64,000 nt of DNA from Poseidonocella sp. HB161398 (lineage in GTDB: Bacteria; Pseudomonadota; Alphaproteobacteria; Rhodobacterales; Rhodobacteraceae), in NCBI RefSeq assembly GCF_005870025.1, contig NZ_VATA01000003.1, forward strand, positions 124,001 to 188,000. The letters are read 5' to 3'. The notes beneath the pieces are model-generated. The model had not been told where the DNA came from. It was given only the letters and a program-made list of their open reading frames with translations, and searched no databases. Both the position numbers and the translations under genes were made by a program. Shown here one piece after another: positions 17,101 through 24,497 of this stretch; positions within the stretch are counted from its first letter, which is position 1; the number at the start of each line of letters is the position of its first letter.

Positions 17101-18051
17101 GCGGTGCCGCCGCCTTCGGCGCTGCCCTTCCCGGTCTTCCTGGACCTTCCGCTTCTGACCGGCAGCGAGGATCCCTACGCGCCGCATCTGGCCGTGGCGG
17201 CCAATCCCTGGCCGGGCGAGGTCGCGGTCTATTCCTCGGCCTCGACCAGCGGCTACGCGCTGAACAGGGTGATCGGCGAGAGCGCCACTCTGGGGCTGAC
17301 GGCGAGCCCGCTGAAGCGCGCGGAGGCGGCGCTGATCGACCGGGGCGAGGGGCTCGTGATCGATCTGGCCGCGGGCGAGCTGAGCGGCACCGACTGGGAC
17401 TCGCTGCTCAATGGCGCCAATGCGCTGGCGATCGGCGACGGGCAGGGGGGCGACTGGGAGATCTTCCAGTTCCTCGACCACAGCCTGGACGAAAACGGCA
17501 ATGCGGTGGTCTCGAACCGGCTGCGCGGGCTGCAGGGCACGGATGTCTTCATGCCCGACGAATGGCCCGCGGGCAGCCTCGTGGTGCTGATCGACGGGGC
17601 GGTGCCGCAGGTCTCGGTGCCGTCGATCCGCGGACTGAACCGGCACTACCGCATCGGCGATGCCGGCGAGCCGCTCGACAGCACCGACTACCTGCATGTC
17701 GAGCACGCCTCCGACGCGGCCGGGCTGCGCCCCTATGCGCCGGTCTCGCTGGCGGTCGACATCCGCGGCAGCGGCACGCACCAGTTCACCTGGACCCGCC
17801 GCAGCCGCATCGGCGGCGACGACTGGACGCTGTCGGAACTGCCCCTCGGCGAGGCGCAGGAGCTCTACCGGGTGACGGTGCGCTCCGGCGGCACCGAGTA
17901 CCGCGTGGCCGACCTGGCCACGCCGCTTTTCAACTACACCGAGGCCCAGCGGATCGCCGACGGGCTCGAGGGCTCCTATGCGCTCGAGGTCGCGCAGGTC
18001 TCGGAACTCTACGGTCCCGGCCCAGCAAGAAGGATAGAGGTCTATGTCTAG
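14134..18051 (+). CDS. GTA tail-tip megatron protein with TIM-barrel-like domain (RcGTA g15-like)
   Basis: This very large protein (about 1,305 residues) forms the tail tip. It opens with a Gly/Ala-rich hydrophobic segment ('GASVGASIGGSVLGLSAAVL', residues ~7-26) that could insert in a membrane. A phage tail domain follows, then the GTA TIM-barrel-like glycoside hydrolase domain about residues 430-770 ('DWSEYFGYSPSDGSGSRYF', 'DFIGIDNYMPLSDWRDE', 'WFTEFGCAAIDKGTNQPNKF'), and then a C-terminal tail/fibronectin-like part. I choose ATG 14134 (GAGGTGA upstream); a GTG at 14131 is also possible. It is coupled to g14 and overlaps the next gene by 8 bases. Confidence 0.95.
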   Translation: MATIVLGAIGASVGASIGGSVLGLSAAVLGRAAGAVAGRMIDQRLLGTGSQAVETGRVDRLRITSASEGTAVQQVYGRMRVPGQVIWSTRFREHKSKQKSGGKGAPSTTVTSYSYSISLAIALCEGEIADIGRIWADGKVIGRSQMDIAVYRGTEDQDPDPKIVATEGLANAPAYRGLAYVVISDLQLEPFGNRVPQFSFEVLRPAQPESAGEIAPLAQAVKAVAMMPGSGEYTLATSVVHYDKGIGNAVPANRNSPSGKSDFLTSMDQLDAELPNCGSALLVVSWFGNDLRCADCRLKPKVEQKLVGASAMPWEVSGLDRLGAEEVPLFDGRPLYGGTPADAAVMEAIAELNRRGKQVVFYPFILMEQLAGNGLVNPWWGGPEQPPLPWRGRITTSLAPGVEGSPDGTAQARAEVAAFFGTAQPSDFAIEGGRVVYSGPPEWSYRRFVLHYAHLCVAAGGIGAFVIGSEMRSLTQIRAENGSFPAVEEFCRLAAEVRQVMGAGTKLGYAADWSEYFGYSPSDGSGSRYFHLDPLWAHDDIDFIGIDNYMPLSDWRDEPGHADAHWRSIHNIDYLQANIEGGEGYDWYYASDAGRDAQERLPISDGAYGEPWVWRYKDIRSWWSLPHHERIGGVRQEEPTVWVPQSKPVWFTEFGCAAIDKGTNQPNKFLDPKSSESDMPYYSTGARDDLMQMQYVRAVQDYWERGENNPVSAVYGGPMIDMAMAHVWAWDARPYPYFPGLSNVWGDGENYIRGHWLNGRTAGRDLAEVVREICARSGVTGIDTSALWGYVRGYAFSTIDGARAALQPLMLAHGFDSVERDGVLAFRSRSGQADVTLALSDLAEHPEQDGDLVQLRQPEAELAGQVQITHVAADGAYEARTSAAAYPADDARSVTASDLNMSLTFGEAQRMAERWLSEARVSRDTVTFALPPSYINVTAGDVVEILEDAGPALYRIDRIEDFGIRLVEAVRVEPGVYIPGGGYEEGDPLAVPPPSALPFPVFLDLPLLTGSEDPYAPHLAVAANPWPGEVAVYSSASTSGYALNRVIGESATLGLTASPLKRAEAALIDRGEGLVIDLAAGELSGTDWDSLLNGANALAIGDGQGGDWEIFQFLDHSLDENGNAVVSNRLRGLQGTDVFMPDEWPAGSLVVLIDGAVPQVSVPSIRGLNRHYRIGDAGEPLDSTDYLHVEHASDAAGLRPYAPVSLAVDIRGSGTHQFTWTRRSRIGGDDWTLSELPLGEAQELYRVTVRSGGTEYRVADLATPLFNYTEAQRIADGLEGSYALEVAQVSELYGPGPARRIEVYV

Positions 18052-18757
18052 CACCGCCAATCTCGAGCTGCCGCTGCTGCAGCAGTCGCAGGCGCAGAAG
18101 CATGTCGTGGTCAACGAGGCGCTGGCGATCCTCGACGGGGTCGCCCAGCTGACGCTGGAATCGCTGAGCGTGGCGACCCCGCCGGCCAACCCCTCGGAGG
18201 GCCAGGCCTACGGGCTGCCTTCGGGGCTGAGCGGCGCCTGGACCTTCCAGGCGGGCAAGATCGCGGTTTTCTGCAATGGCGGCTGGCGCTTCGTGATCCC
18301 GAAGGCGGGCTGGAGCGCCTATGTGAAGGACCAGGGGCGGCGCTATGTCCATGACGGCATTGTCTGGCTGGGCGATGCGCTCAATGCCACGTCGAACGGC
18401 GCGGCGACGAATTTCAGCGTGCTGGAATTCGACCAGAACGTGGGCAGCGGCGCGAAGGTGACGACGACGGTCAAGATCCCGGCCTATTCCACGGTGCTGG
18501 GCGTCACGGGCCGGGTGGTGACGCGGCTGAACACCGGATCGCTCAATTCCTTCTGGCTGGGCGTGCCCGCGAGCCTGCAGCGCTATGGCCACGGCTTCGG
18601 CACGGCGGCGAATGCGATGGTCTACGGCATGACCGGCGTGCCGCTGAGCTATTTCGAGGATACGCCTCTGGTCCTGACGGCGGCGGGAGGCACGTTCGGC
18701 GGCGGAAAGGTGCGGCTGGCGGTCCACCTGGCCTACATGTCCGTGCCGCGGTCGTGA
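18044..18757 (+). CDS. DUF2793 protein at the end of the GTA cluster
   Basis: This 237-residue DUF2793 protein has 'LELPLLQQSQAQKHVVVNEA' at the N-terminus and 'GAWTFQAGKIAVFCNGGWRF' after it, followed by a beta-rich C-terminal domain. Homologues sit right after the megatron gene in RcGTA-type clusters (rcc01699 position) and resemble tail-fibre or receptor-binding modules. Overlap with g15 by 8 bases supports co-translation. Its exact role in the particle is not established from sequence. Confidence 0.85.
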   Translation: MSSTANLELPLLQQSQAQKHVVVNEALAILDGVAQLTLESLSVATPPANPSEGQAYGLPSGLSGAWTFQAGKIAVFCNGGWRFVIPKAGWSAYVKDQGRRYVHDGIVWLGDALNATSNGAATNFSVLEFDQNVGSGAKVTTTVKIPAYSTVLGVTGRVVTRLNTGSLNSFWLGVPASLQRYGHGFGTAANAMVYGMTGVPLSYFEDTPLVLTAAGGTFGGGKVRLAVHLAYMSVPRS

Positions 18758-18839
18758 CCGTCTGAAACAATCGAGACGAAATTCCGGTTTGTCCTGCCCC
18801 TCCGATGCCCCTATCTTACGGCGCATTGGAGGGAAGCCC

Positions 18840-19640
18840 ATGCCCGAAGCGAAGATCTCTGTTGCCGCGTTCGACCCGGTCTGGTCGCGCATCGTCGAGG
18901 AAGCCGAAACAGCGCTTCGCGACGAGCCGAGCCTTGGCGGGTTCTTCCACACGAGCGTGCTGCACCACCGGTCGCTGGAGTCGGCACTGGCCGCGCGGAT
19001 CGCGATCAAGATGGCCTCGGCCGACCTGTCGGAGCCGATCCTGCGGGACCTTGCCGAACGGGCCTATGACTGCGAGCCGAAGCTGGGCCATGCGGCGCGG
19101 GCCGACCTGATGGCGGTCTACGAGCGCGATCCGGCCTGCCACCGGCTGCTGCAGGCGTTCCTGTATTTCAAGGGCTTCCAGATCCTGCAGGCCTACCGGG
19201 TGGCGCACTGGCTGTGGACCCAGGACCGCTACGACCTGGCCTACTACCTGCAGATGCGCATGTCCGAGCTCTACAGCGCGGATATCCATCCGGCGGCGCG
19301 GATCGGGCAGGGGATCATGATCGACCATGCCCATTCCATCGTGATCGGCGAGACCGCGGAAGTGGGGGACAATGTCTCCATGCTGCACGGGGTGACGCTG
19401 GGCGGGACCGGCAAGGAAGACGGCGACCGCCATCCCAAGATCGGCCATGGCGTGCTGATCGGCGCCGGGGCGAAGGTGCTGGGCAATATCAGCGTCGGCT
19501 GCTGCTCGCGCATCGCTGCGGGCTCGGTCGTGCTGCAGGACGTGCCGCGCGGCAAGACTGTGGCGGGCGTTCCGGCCAAGATCGTCGGCGCGGCGGGCTG
19601 CGACCAGCCCTCGGTCAAGATGGACCAGGTTATCGGCTGA
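18840..19640 (+). CDS. cysE: Serine O-acetyltransferase
   Basis: This enzyme acetylates L-serine with acetyl-CoA, the first step of cysteine synthesis. The 266-residue chain has the helical N-terminal domain ('SLGGFFHTSVLHHRSLESAL') and the left-handed beta-helix of hexapeptide repeats ('IDHAHSIVIGETAEVGDNVS', 'HGVTLGGTGKEDGDRHPKIG', 'LIGAGAKVLGNISVG') with 'VPRGKTVAGVPAKIV' closing it. The ATG at 18840 follows GGAGGG. It lies 80 bases after the GTA cluster on the same strand with no visible terminator in between, so GTA read-through could reach it. Confidence 0.95.
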   Translation: MPEAKISVAAFDPVWSRIVEEAETALRDEPSLGGFFHTSVLHHRSLESALAARIAIKMASADLSEPILRDLAERAYDCEPKLGHAARADLMAVYERDPACHRLLQAFLYFKGFQILQAYRVAHWLWTQDRYDLAYYLQMRMSELYSADIHPAARIGQGIMIDHAHSIVIGETAEVGDNVSMLHGVTLGGTGKEDGDRHPKIGHGVLIGAGAKVLGNISVGCCSRIAAGSVVLQDVPRGKTVAGVPAKIVGAAGCDQPSVKMDQVIG

Positions 19641-19947
19641 CGGAATTCTCGTCGATCACCAGCTCGTCCGAGCGCATCATCCCCAGAACCGATCGGGCCT
19701 GCTCGTCGAGCAGGTCCAGATCGAGGTAGTCGTCGGACATCCGCCGGGTCTTGTTCGAGAGCTGGGCGATCTGCGCCTCGAGCCCGGCCTTCTCTGTCTC
19801 CAGCTCGCGCAGCTGCGCGCTGATCACCAGGCGCTCGATCACGCCGAGATCGCCGCGCACGGCTGCATAGGCGAAATAGCCCGACAGGGCCGTCGCCACG
19901 CAGAGATAGAGCAGGAAGGTCGCGGAAGGTCGGGAACTGTGCCGCAT
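19630..19947 (-). CDS. FtsB/DivIC septum formation initiator family protein
   Basis: This 105-residue bitopic protein has a short cytoplasmic N-terminus, one transmembrane helix (residues ~10-28, 'FLLYLCVATALSGYFAYAAV'), and a periplasmic coiled coil ('LRELETEKAGLEAQIAQLSN') ending in 'DEQARSVLGMMRSDELVI', the FtsB-type tail. Such proteins join FtsL and FtsQ in the divisome. Its stop overlaps the convergent cysE end by 11 bases. It lies downstream of fba on the same strand. Confidence 0.9.
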   Translation of the reverse strand: MRHSSRPSATFLLYLCVATALSGYFAYAAVRGDLGVIERLVISAQLRELETEKAGLEAQIAQLSNKTRRMSDDYLDLDLLDEQARSVLGMMRSDELVIDENSVSR

Positions 19948-20052
19948 CGTCGCCTCATGTTTTGCGCCACTATGCCATAGCGCGCCGCTCGCGGGAATCC
20001 CCTGATTTCCGGAGCTTGGGCGCGGCCCCGGGGGACCGCGCCCGGACCCGGA

Positions 20053-20982
20053 TCAGTCCTTGCCCTTGTAGATGTCGACCAGCTTGCCCAGCATCTCGAG
20101 CGCGTCCTCGCGCGAGCGCTGGAAGCTGTTGCGCCCGATGATCGAGCCGTTGCCGCCGCCGTCGCGGATCGCGCGCGCGTCGTCGAAGACCGCATCCGCG
20201 CCCTTCGAGGCCCCGCCCGAGAAGACGATCAGCCGGCGGCCGCTGAAGGCCGAATCGACGCAGTGCTTGACCCGCGCGGACATGGTGGCGATGTCGATCT
20301 TCTTCTCCTCGTAGACCTTCTTGGCCTCGGGCAGCATCAGGTGGTCGGTGGAGAGCTTGATCTTGATGACATGCGCGCCCAGGAGCGCCGCCATATGGGC
20401 GGCATAGGCGGCCACGTCGATCGCGGTCTCGCCGTCCTTGGTGACGCCCTCGCCGCGGGGATAGGACCAGATCACGGTGGCCACGCCCTTGGCGGCGGCC
20501 TCCTTCCGCATCTCGACGATCTCCTCCATCATGTCGACCGCCATGTCCGAGCCGGGATAGATGGTGAAGCCGATCGCCGCGCAGCCGAGCCGCAGCGCGT
20601 CGTCGACCGAGGCCGTCACCGCCTGGTTCTTGCCTGCGGTGGGCGACATCAGCGAATTGGCCGAGTTCACCTTCAGGATGGTCGGGATCTGCCCGGCGAA
20701 GGTGTCCGCCCCGGCCTCGAGCGGGCCGAGCGGCGCGGCATAGGCCGAGAGCCCGGCATCGATGGCCAGCTGGTAGTGGTAGTGCGGATCGTAGCCGGCG
20801 GGGTTCGGCGCGAAGCTGCGCGCGGGCCCGTGCTCGAATCCCTGGTCGACGGGCAGGATGATCATCTTGCCCGTCCCGCCGAGCTTGCCGTGCATCAGCA
20901 TCTGGCAGAGCTTGCCCTTCACCCCTGGGGTCTCGCCCTCGTAGTTCTTCAAGATGTTCTGGACGATGCGGGTCGATTTCAT
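20053..20982 (-). CDS. Class I fructose-bisphosphate aldolase, DhnA type
   Basis: This 309-residue Schiff-base aldolase interconverts fructose 1,6-bisphosphate and two triose phosphates. It belongs to the archaeal/DhnA-like class I family: 'KMIILPVDQGFEHGPARSF' near residue 40, 'ATVIWSYPRGEGVTKDGETA', the lysine strand 'HVIKIKLSTDHLMLPEAKKV', and 'IVFSGGASKGADAVFDDAR'. It lies after pgk on the same strand, separated by a terminator. A GC-rich inverted repeat at 20018-20043 without a T run follows the gene. Confidence 0.95.
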   Translation of the reverse strand: MKSTRIVQNILKNYEGETPGVKGKLCQMLMHGKLGGTGKMIILPVDQGFEHGPARSFAPNPAGYDPHYHYQLAIDAGLSAYAAPLGPLEAGADTFAGQIPTILKVNSANSLMSPTAGKNQAVTASVDDALRLGCAAIGFTIYPGSDMAVDMMEEIVEMRKEAAAKGVATVIWSYPRGEGVTKDGETAIDVAAYAAHMAALLGAHVIKIKLSTDHLMLPEAKKVYEEKKIDIATMSARVKHCVDSAFSGRRLIVFSGGASKGADAVFDDARAIRDGGGNGSIIGRNSFQRSREDALEMLGKLVDIYKGKD

Positions 20983-21110
20983 CGGACGTTCCTCGCTTCA
21001 GGCTGCCTTGTGCACAAAGGGCTAGCGCGCCTGTCGCAGGGATCAAGACTGGGGGCGCTAACAGGAGGCGTTTGACGCGGCTGGAGCGGAGATCCGCGCG
21101 ATCTGGACGG

Positions 21111-21143
21111 AAAAAGGCCGGGCGCGCAGGGCGGCCCGGCCTT
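21111..21143 (-). terminator. Rho-independent terminator of pgk
   Basis: Read on the minus strand, AAGGCCGGGC (21143-21134) pairs perfectly with GCCCGGCCTT (21123-21114) and is followed by TTTTT. It lies 25 bases after the pgk stop. Confidence 0.85.
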
Positions 21144-21167
21144 CCATTCTCGCCAAAGGCGCCAGGG

Positions 21168-22355
21168 TCAGCCGAGAGCGGCGACGCCCGGCAGGACCTT
21201 GCCTTCCATCCATTCCAGGAACGCGCCGCCGGCGGTGGAGATGTAGGTGAACTTCTCCGCCGCGCCCGACTTGTTGAGCGCCGCGACCGTGTCGCCGCCG
21301 CCCGCGACCGAGGTCAGCTTGCCCTCGGCCGAAAGCGCGGCCGCGTACTCTGCCGTGGCATTGGTGGCCATGTCGAAGGGCTCGATCTCGAAGGCGCCGA
21401 GCGGGCCGTTCCAGATCAGCGTCCGGGCGCCGTCAAGCGCCTCCTTGATCGCCGCGACCGCCTGCGGGCCCGCATCGAGGATCATCGCGTCGGCCGGGCA
21501 GTCGGTGGCCGCGACGGTCTCGTTCGCGGCCCCCGCCTTGAACTCGCGTGCCACCACCACGTCGGCGGGCAGCAGGATCTTGCAGCCGGCCGCCTGGGCC
21601 TTCTCCATGATCTCGCGCGCGGTCTCGGCCATGTCGGCCTCGGCCAGCGACTTGCCGATCTCGATATTCTGGGCGACCAGGAAGGTGTTGGCCATGCCGC
21701 CGCCGATCACCAGGTAGTCGACCTTGGCCACCAGGTTGCCCAGGAGGTCGAGCTTGGTCGAGACCTTGGCGCCGCCGACCACCGCTACGACCGGGCGCAC
21801 CGGCGTGCCGAGCGCGCCTTCGAGCGCCTCGAGCTCGGCCTGCATGCAACGGCCCGCGCAGGAGGGCAGGAGCTTCGCCAGCCCTTCGGTCGAGGCATGG
21901 GCGCGGTGCGCCGCCGAGAAGGCGTCATTGCAGTAGACCTCGCCGAGCGCGGCCAGCGCGGCCGAGAAGGCCGGGTCGTTCTTCTCCTCGCCCGCATGGA
22001 AGCGGGTGTTCTCGAGAAGCAGCACCTCGCCGGACTCCAGCGCCGCGACGGCCGTCTTGGCCGGGCCGCCGATGCAGTCGGAGGCGAATTTCACCGGCAC
22101 GCCGAAAATGCGCGACAGCTCGGGCACCAGCACCTCAAGCGACATTTCGGGCACCACCTGTCCCTTGGGACGGCCGAAATGCGCCAGCAGGACCGGCTTG
22201 CCGCCCTTGGCCAGGATGTCGGCCACGGTGGGCGCGATGCGTTCGATGCGGGTGGCGTCAGTCACCTTGCCGTCTGCGACGGGGACGTTGATATCGACAC
22301 GGGTCAGGACCGTCTTGCCTGCGAGGTCCATGTCGTCGAGGGATTTCCAGGCCAC
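21168..22355 (-). CDS. pgk: Phosphoglycerate kinase
   Basis: This glycolytic and Calvin-cycle kinase makes ATP and 3-phosphoglycerate from 1,3-bisphosphoglycerate. Signatures are '[20 protein letters not shown]', '[13 protein letters not shown]', '[19 protein letters not shown]', and the nucleotide loop '[16 protein letters not shown]'. I choose the GTG at 22355, which has AGGGAG 7 bases upstream and gives 395 residues, the usual size; an upstream in-frame ATG at 22406 would add 17 atypical residues. Confidence 0.95.
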   Translation of the reverse strand: MAWKSLDDMDLAGKTVLTRVDINVPVADGKVTDATRIERIAPTVADILAKGGKPVLLAHFGRPKGQVVPEMSLEVLVPELSRIFGVPVKFASDCIGGPAKTAVAALESGEVLLLENTRFHAGEEKNDPAFSAALAALGEVYCNDAFSAAHRAHASTEGLAKLLPSCAGRCMQAELEALEGALGTPVRPVVAVVGGAKVSTKLDLLGNLVAKVDYLVIGGGMANTFLVAQNIEIGKSLAEADMAETAREIMEKAQAAGCKILLPADVVVAREFKAGAANETVAATDCPADAMILDAGPQAVAAIKEALDGARTLIWNGPLGAFEIEPFDMATNATAEYAAALSAEGKLTSVAGGGDTVAALNKSGAAEKFTYISTAGGAFLEWMEGKVLPGVAALG

Positions 22356-22550
22356 GTGCGTACTCCCTGCCTGCTGGATAGGTTGCGGCAGTGGTGGCCC
22401 CTGCATCCGTCGGCGTCAACCGCGCCATCTGCCGCTCTTGGGCGCCGGGACGGCGGCGGCGTGCCTCCGGCGCCGGGCGGGGCGCCGCCGCGTTGCATTC
22501 CCCCGTGGCTCCGCCTAGTGTCCGCGCGACCTGTTACGAGAGGACCTGTC

Positions 22551-23057
22551 ATGGCCGAGATCAAGGATCCGGAAAACACCATCATCATCGAGCTGAAGGA
22601 CGGCCCGGTGGTCATCGAGCTGCTGCCCGACGTGGCGCCGAAGCATTCCGAGCGGATGAAGGACCTGGCCCGCGCCGGCAAGTACGACAATGTCTGCTTC
22701 CACCGCGTGATCGACGGCTTCATGGCGCAGACCGGCGATGTCGAGCACGGCAACATGGAAGAGGGCTTCAACATCCGCCGCGCGGGCACGGGCGGGTCGG
22801 ATCTGGACGATCTGCCGGCCGAATTCTCCAAGCTGCCGCATGACCGCGGCACGCTGGGCGCGGCGCGCTCGATGAACCCGAACAGCGCCAACTCGCAGTT
22901 CTTCATCAATTTCAGCGACAACCACTTCCTCAACGGCCAGTACACCGTCTACGGCCGGGTCCTGTCGGGGATGGAGCATGTCGACAAGATCGTCCGCGGC
23001 GAGCCGCCCGCAAGCCCCGACCGCATGATCACGGTCAAGGTGGCTGCCGATGCGTAA
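22551..23057 (+). CDS. Cytoplasmic cyclophilin-type peptidylprolyl isomerase
   Basis: This 168-residue cyclophilin has no signal peptide and catalyses cis-trans isomerisation of peptidyl-proline. The catalytic signature 'VCFHRVIDGFMAQTGDVEHG' and the later 'NPNSANSQFFINFSDNHFLN' and 'GQYTVYGRVLSGMEHVDKI' are complete. The ATG at 22551 is used. Its last 8 bases overlap the next cyclophilin gene, so the two are made from one transcript. Confidence 0.95.
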   Translation: MAEIKDPENTIIIELKDGPVVIELLPDVAPKHSERMKDLARAGKYDNVCFHRVIDGFMAQTGDVEHGNMEEGFNIRRAGTGGSDLDDLPAEFSKLPHDRGTLGAARSMNPNSANSQFFINFSDNHFLNGQYTVYGRVLSGMEHVDKIVRGEPPASPDRMITVKVAADA

Positions 23058-23607
23058 CCTGCTGGCAGCTCTCGCGATCCTGGCTGCGGGTCCGGCGCTT
23101 GCCACCGGGCTCGACATCGAGATCGCGGGCGAGGCGAGCGGCACGGTCCATATCGACCTGTTCGACGATGTCGCCCCGGCCCATGTCGCGCGGATCACCG
23201 AGCTGGCGGAAGCGGGCGCCTATGACGGCGTCGTCTTCCACCGGGTGATCGACGGCTTCATGGCGCAGACCGGCGATGTCGAATTCGGCAAGTCGGGCAG
23301 CGACGGCTTCGACATGCGCGCGGCCGGCCGCGGCGGCTCGGACCTGCCGGATCTTCCGGCCGAGTTCTCCGACCGCCCGTTCGAGCGCGGCACCGTCGGC
23401 ATGGCGCGCGCCTCCGATCCGGACAGTGCCAACAGCCAGTTCTTCATCATGTTCGCCCCGGCGGGCCATCTCAACGGCCAGTACACGGTCGTGGGCGAGG
23501 TGACCTCGGGCATGGACGTGATCGACGCGATCAAGCGCGGCACCGGCCGCAACGGCGCGGTGATGGGCGAGCCCGACCGCATGGTCACGGTCACCGTCAC
23601 CGAGTGA
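23050..23607 (+). CDS. Exported cyclophilin-type peptidylprolyl isomerase
   Basis: This 185-residue protein begins with a clear signal peptide (MRNLLAALAILAAGPALA) and then a second complete cyclophilin domain: 'GVVFHRVIDGFMAQTGDVEF', 'DPDSANSQFFIMFAPAGHLN', 'YTVVGEVTSGMDVIDAI'. It would fold proteins in the periplasm. Overlap of ATGCGTAA with the upstream gene indicates coupling. The paired arrangement probably came from tandem duplication followed by gain of an export signal. Confidence 0.95.
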   Translation: MRNLLAALAILAAGPALATGLDIEIAGEASGTVHIDLFDDVAPAHVARITELAEAGAYDGVVFHRVIDGFMAQTGDVEFGKSGSDGFDMRAAGRGGSDLPDLPAEFSDRPFERGTVGMARASDPDSANSQFFIMFAPAGHLNGQYTVVGEVTSGMDVIDAIKRGTGRNGAVMGEPDRMVTVTVTE

Positions 23608-23689
23608 TGCGCGGGCCGGGCCCTGCGGGGCCCGGCCGCTGCCTCCCGCCCGCCGGGCTGGCGGTGCGAACCCCCAGAGGGCCGCCGCG

Positions 23690-24337
23690 ATGCTCGAGCA
23701 CCAGTTCCCCGATCCCGATCTTGCCGCGGCGCTTCTGCCCCTGGCCTTCGACGCGCCCGACGGCGCGCATGACGTCGCGCATCTGCTGCGGGTCTGGCGC
23801 AACGCCGCCGCGATCCGGGCGGAGGAGGGTGGCGACAGCGCGGTGCTGCAGGCCGCGGTCCTTCTGCATGACGGCGTCAACCTGCCGAAGGACGCGCCAG
23901 ACCGGGCAGAGGCCTCGCGGCGCTCGGCCGCGCGGGCCCGGGAGATCCTCGCCGCGCGCGGCTGGGGACGGGACGCCTGCCGAGCGGTGGCCCATGCGAT
24001 CGAGGCGCACAGCTATTCGGCCGGCATCCCGCCGCAGAGCCTCGAGGCGCGGATCCTGCGCGATGCCGACCGGCTGGACGCGATTGGCTTCATCGGCGCG
24101 GCGCGCTGCTTCTATGTCGCGGGGCTGCGCCGCGCGGCGATCCACGACGCGGCCGATCCCGGGGCGCGGGCGCGCGCCCTCGATGACGGCGCCTTCGCGC
24201 TCGACCATTTCGCAACCAAGCTGCTGCGGCTGGGCGAGGGCTTCTGCACCGGGGCGGGGGCGCGGATGGCCGAGGCGCGGATCGCCCGGCTCGCGGCCTT
24301 CCGCGACGGGCTCCTCGAGGAGATCGGCGGCGCCTGA
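23690..24337 (+). CDS. HD domain phosphohydrolase
   Basis: This 215-residue protein has a metal-dependent HD fold with histidines in 'DGAHDVAHLLRVWRNA', the HD pair in 'AVLLHDGVNLPKDAPD', and the distal aspartate in 'RILRDADRLDAIGFIGAA'. The 'DADRLDAIG' motif is shared with YedJ-like proteins. The substrate is unknown, probably a nucleotide or phosphorylated metabolite. It lies 82 bases after the exported cyclophilin, and a terminator closes the unit. Confidence 0.85.
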   Translation: MLEHQFPDPDLAAALLPLAFDAPDGAHDVAHLLRVWRNAAAIRAEEGGDSAVLQAAVLLHDGVNLPKDAPDRAEASRRSAARAREILAARGWGRDACRAVAHAIEAHSYSAGIPPQSLEARILRDADRLDAIGFIGAARCFYVAGLRRAAIHDAADPGARARALDDGAFALDHFATKLLRLGEGFCTGAGARMAEARIARLAAFRDGLLEEIGGA

Positions 24338-24350
24338 GCCCGGACGAGAG

Positions 24351-24378
24351 AAAGGCCGGTCCGAAGAACCGGCCTTTT
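24351..24378 (+). terminator. Rho-independent terminator after the HD gene
   Basis: AAAGGCCGGT (24351-24360) pairs with ACCGGCCTTT (24368-24377) around a 7-base loop, with a T run at its 3' side. The symmetrical A and T flanks could also stop minus-strand transcripts. The remaining 119 bases to the pepP-like stop show nothing else. Confidence 0.85.
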
Positions 24379-24497
24379 CAGGGAGCGCATGATTAAGAAA
24401 GAGGGAAGGGAAGTCCGGGCTGGCAGGCCCGTCATCCTTGCATCCTGTCTACGCTGCCGCGCCGACTCGCGGTATTGCGGTTTTCCTTACCGCAACG

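Noticed and set aside
14041-18189. A 1,382-codon open frame on the minus strand opposite the megatron gene
   Set aside because: It is composed of Arg/Ala/His/Asp-rich low-similarity sequence, the expected antisense shadow of a GC-rich gene, and the plus strand encodes a clear family.
4080-18757. Interpretation of the cluster as an ordinary prophage
   Set aside because: There is no integrase, repressor, replication, lysis gene or attachment repeat, and gene content and order match RcGTA exactly; the tape measure is also far too short for a typical siphophage.
20018-20043. Terminator of the aldolase gene
   Set aside because: The GGGCGCGG/CCGCGCCC stem is good but has no T run on the minus strand, so I mention it only within the gene entry.
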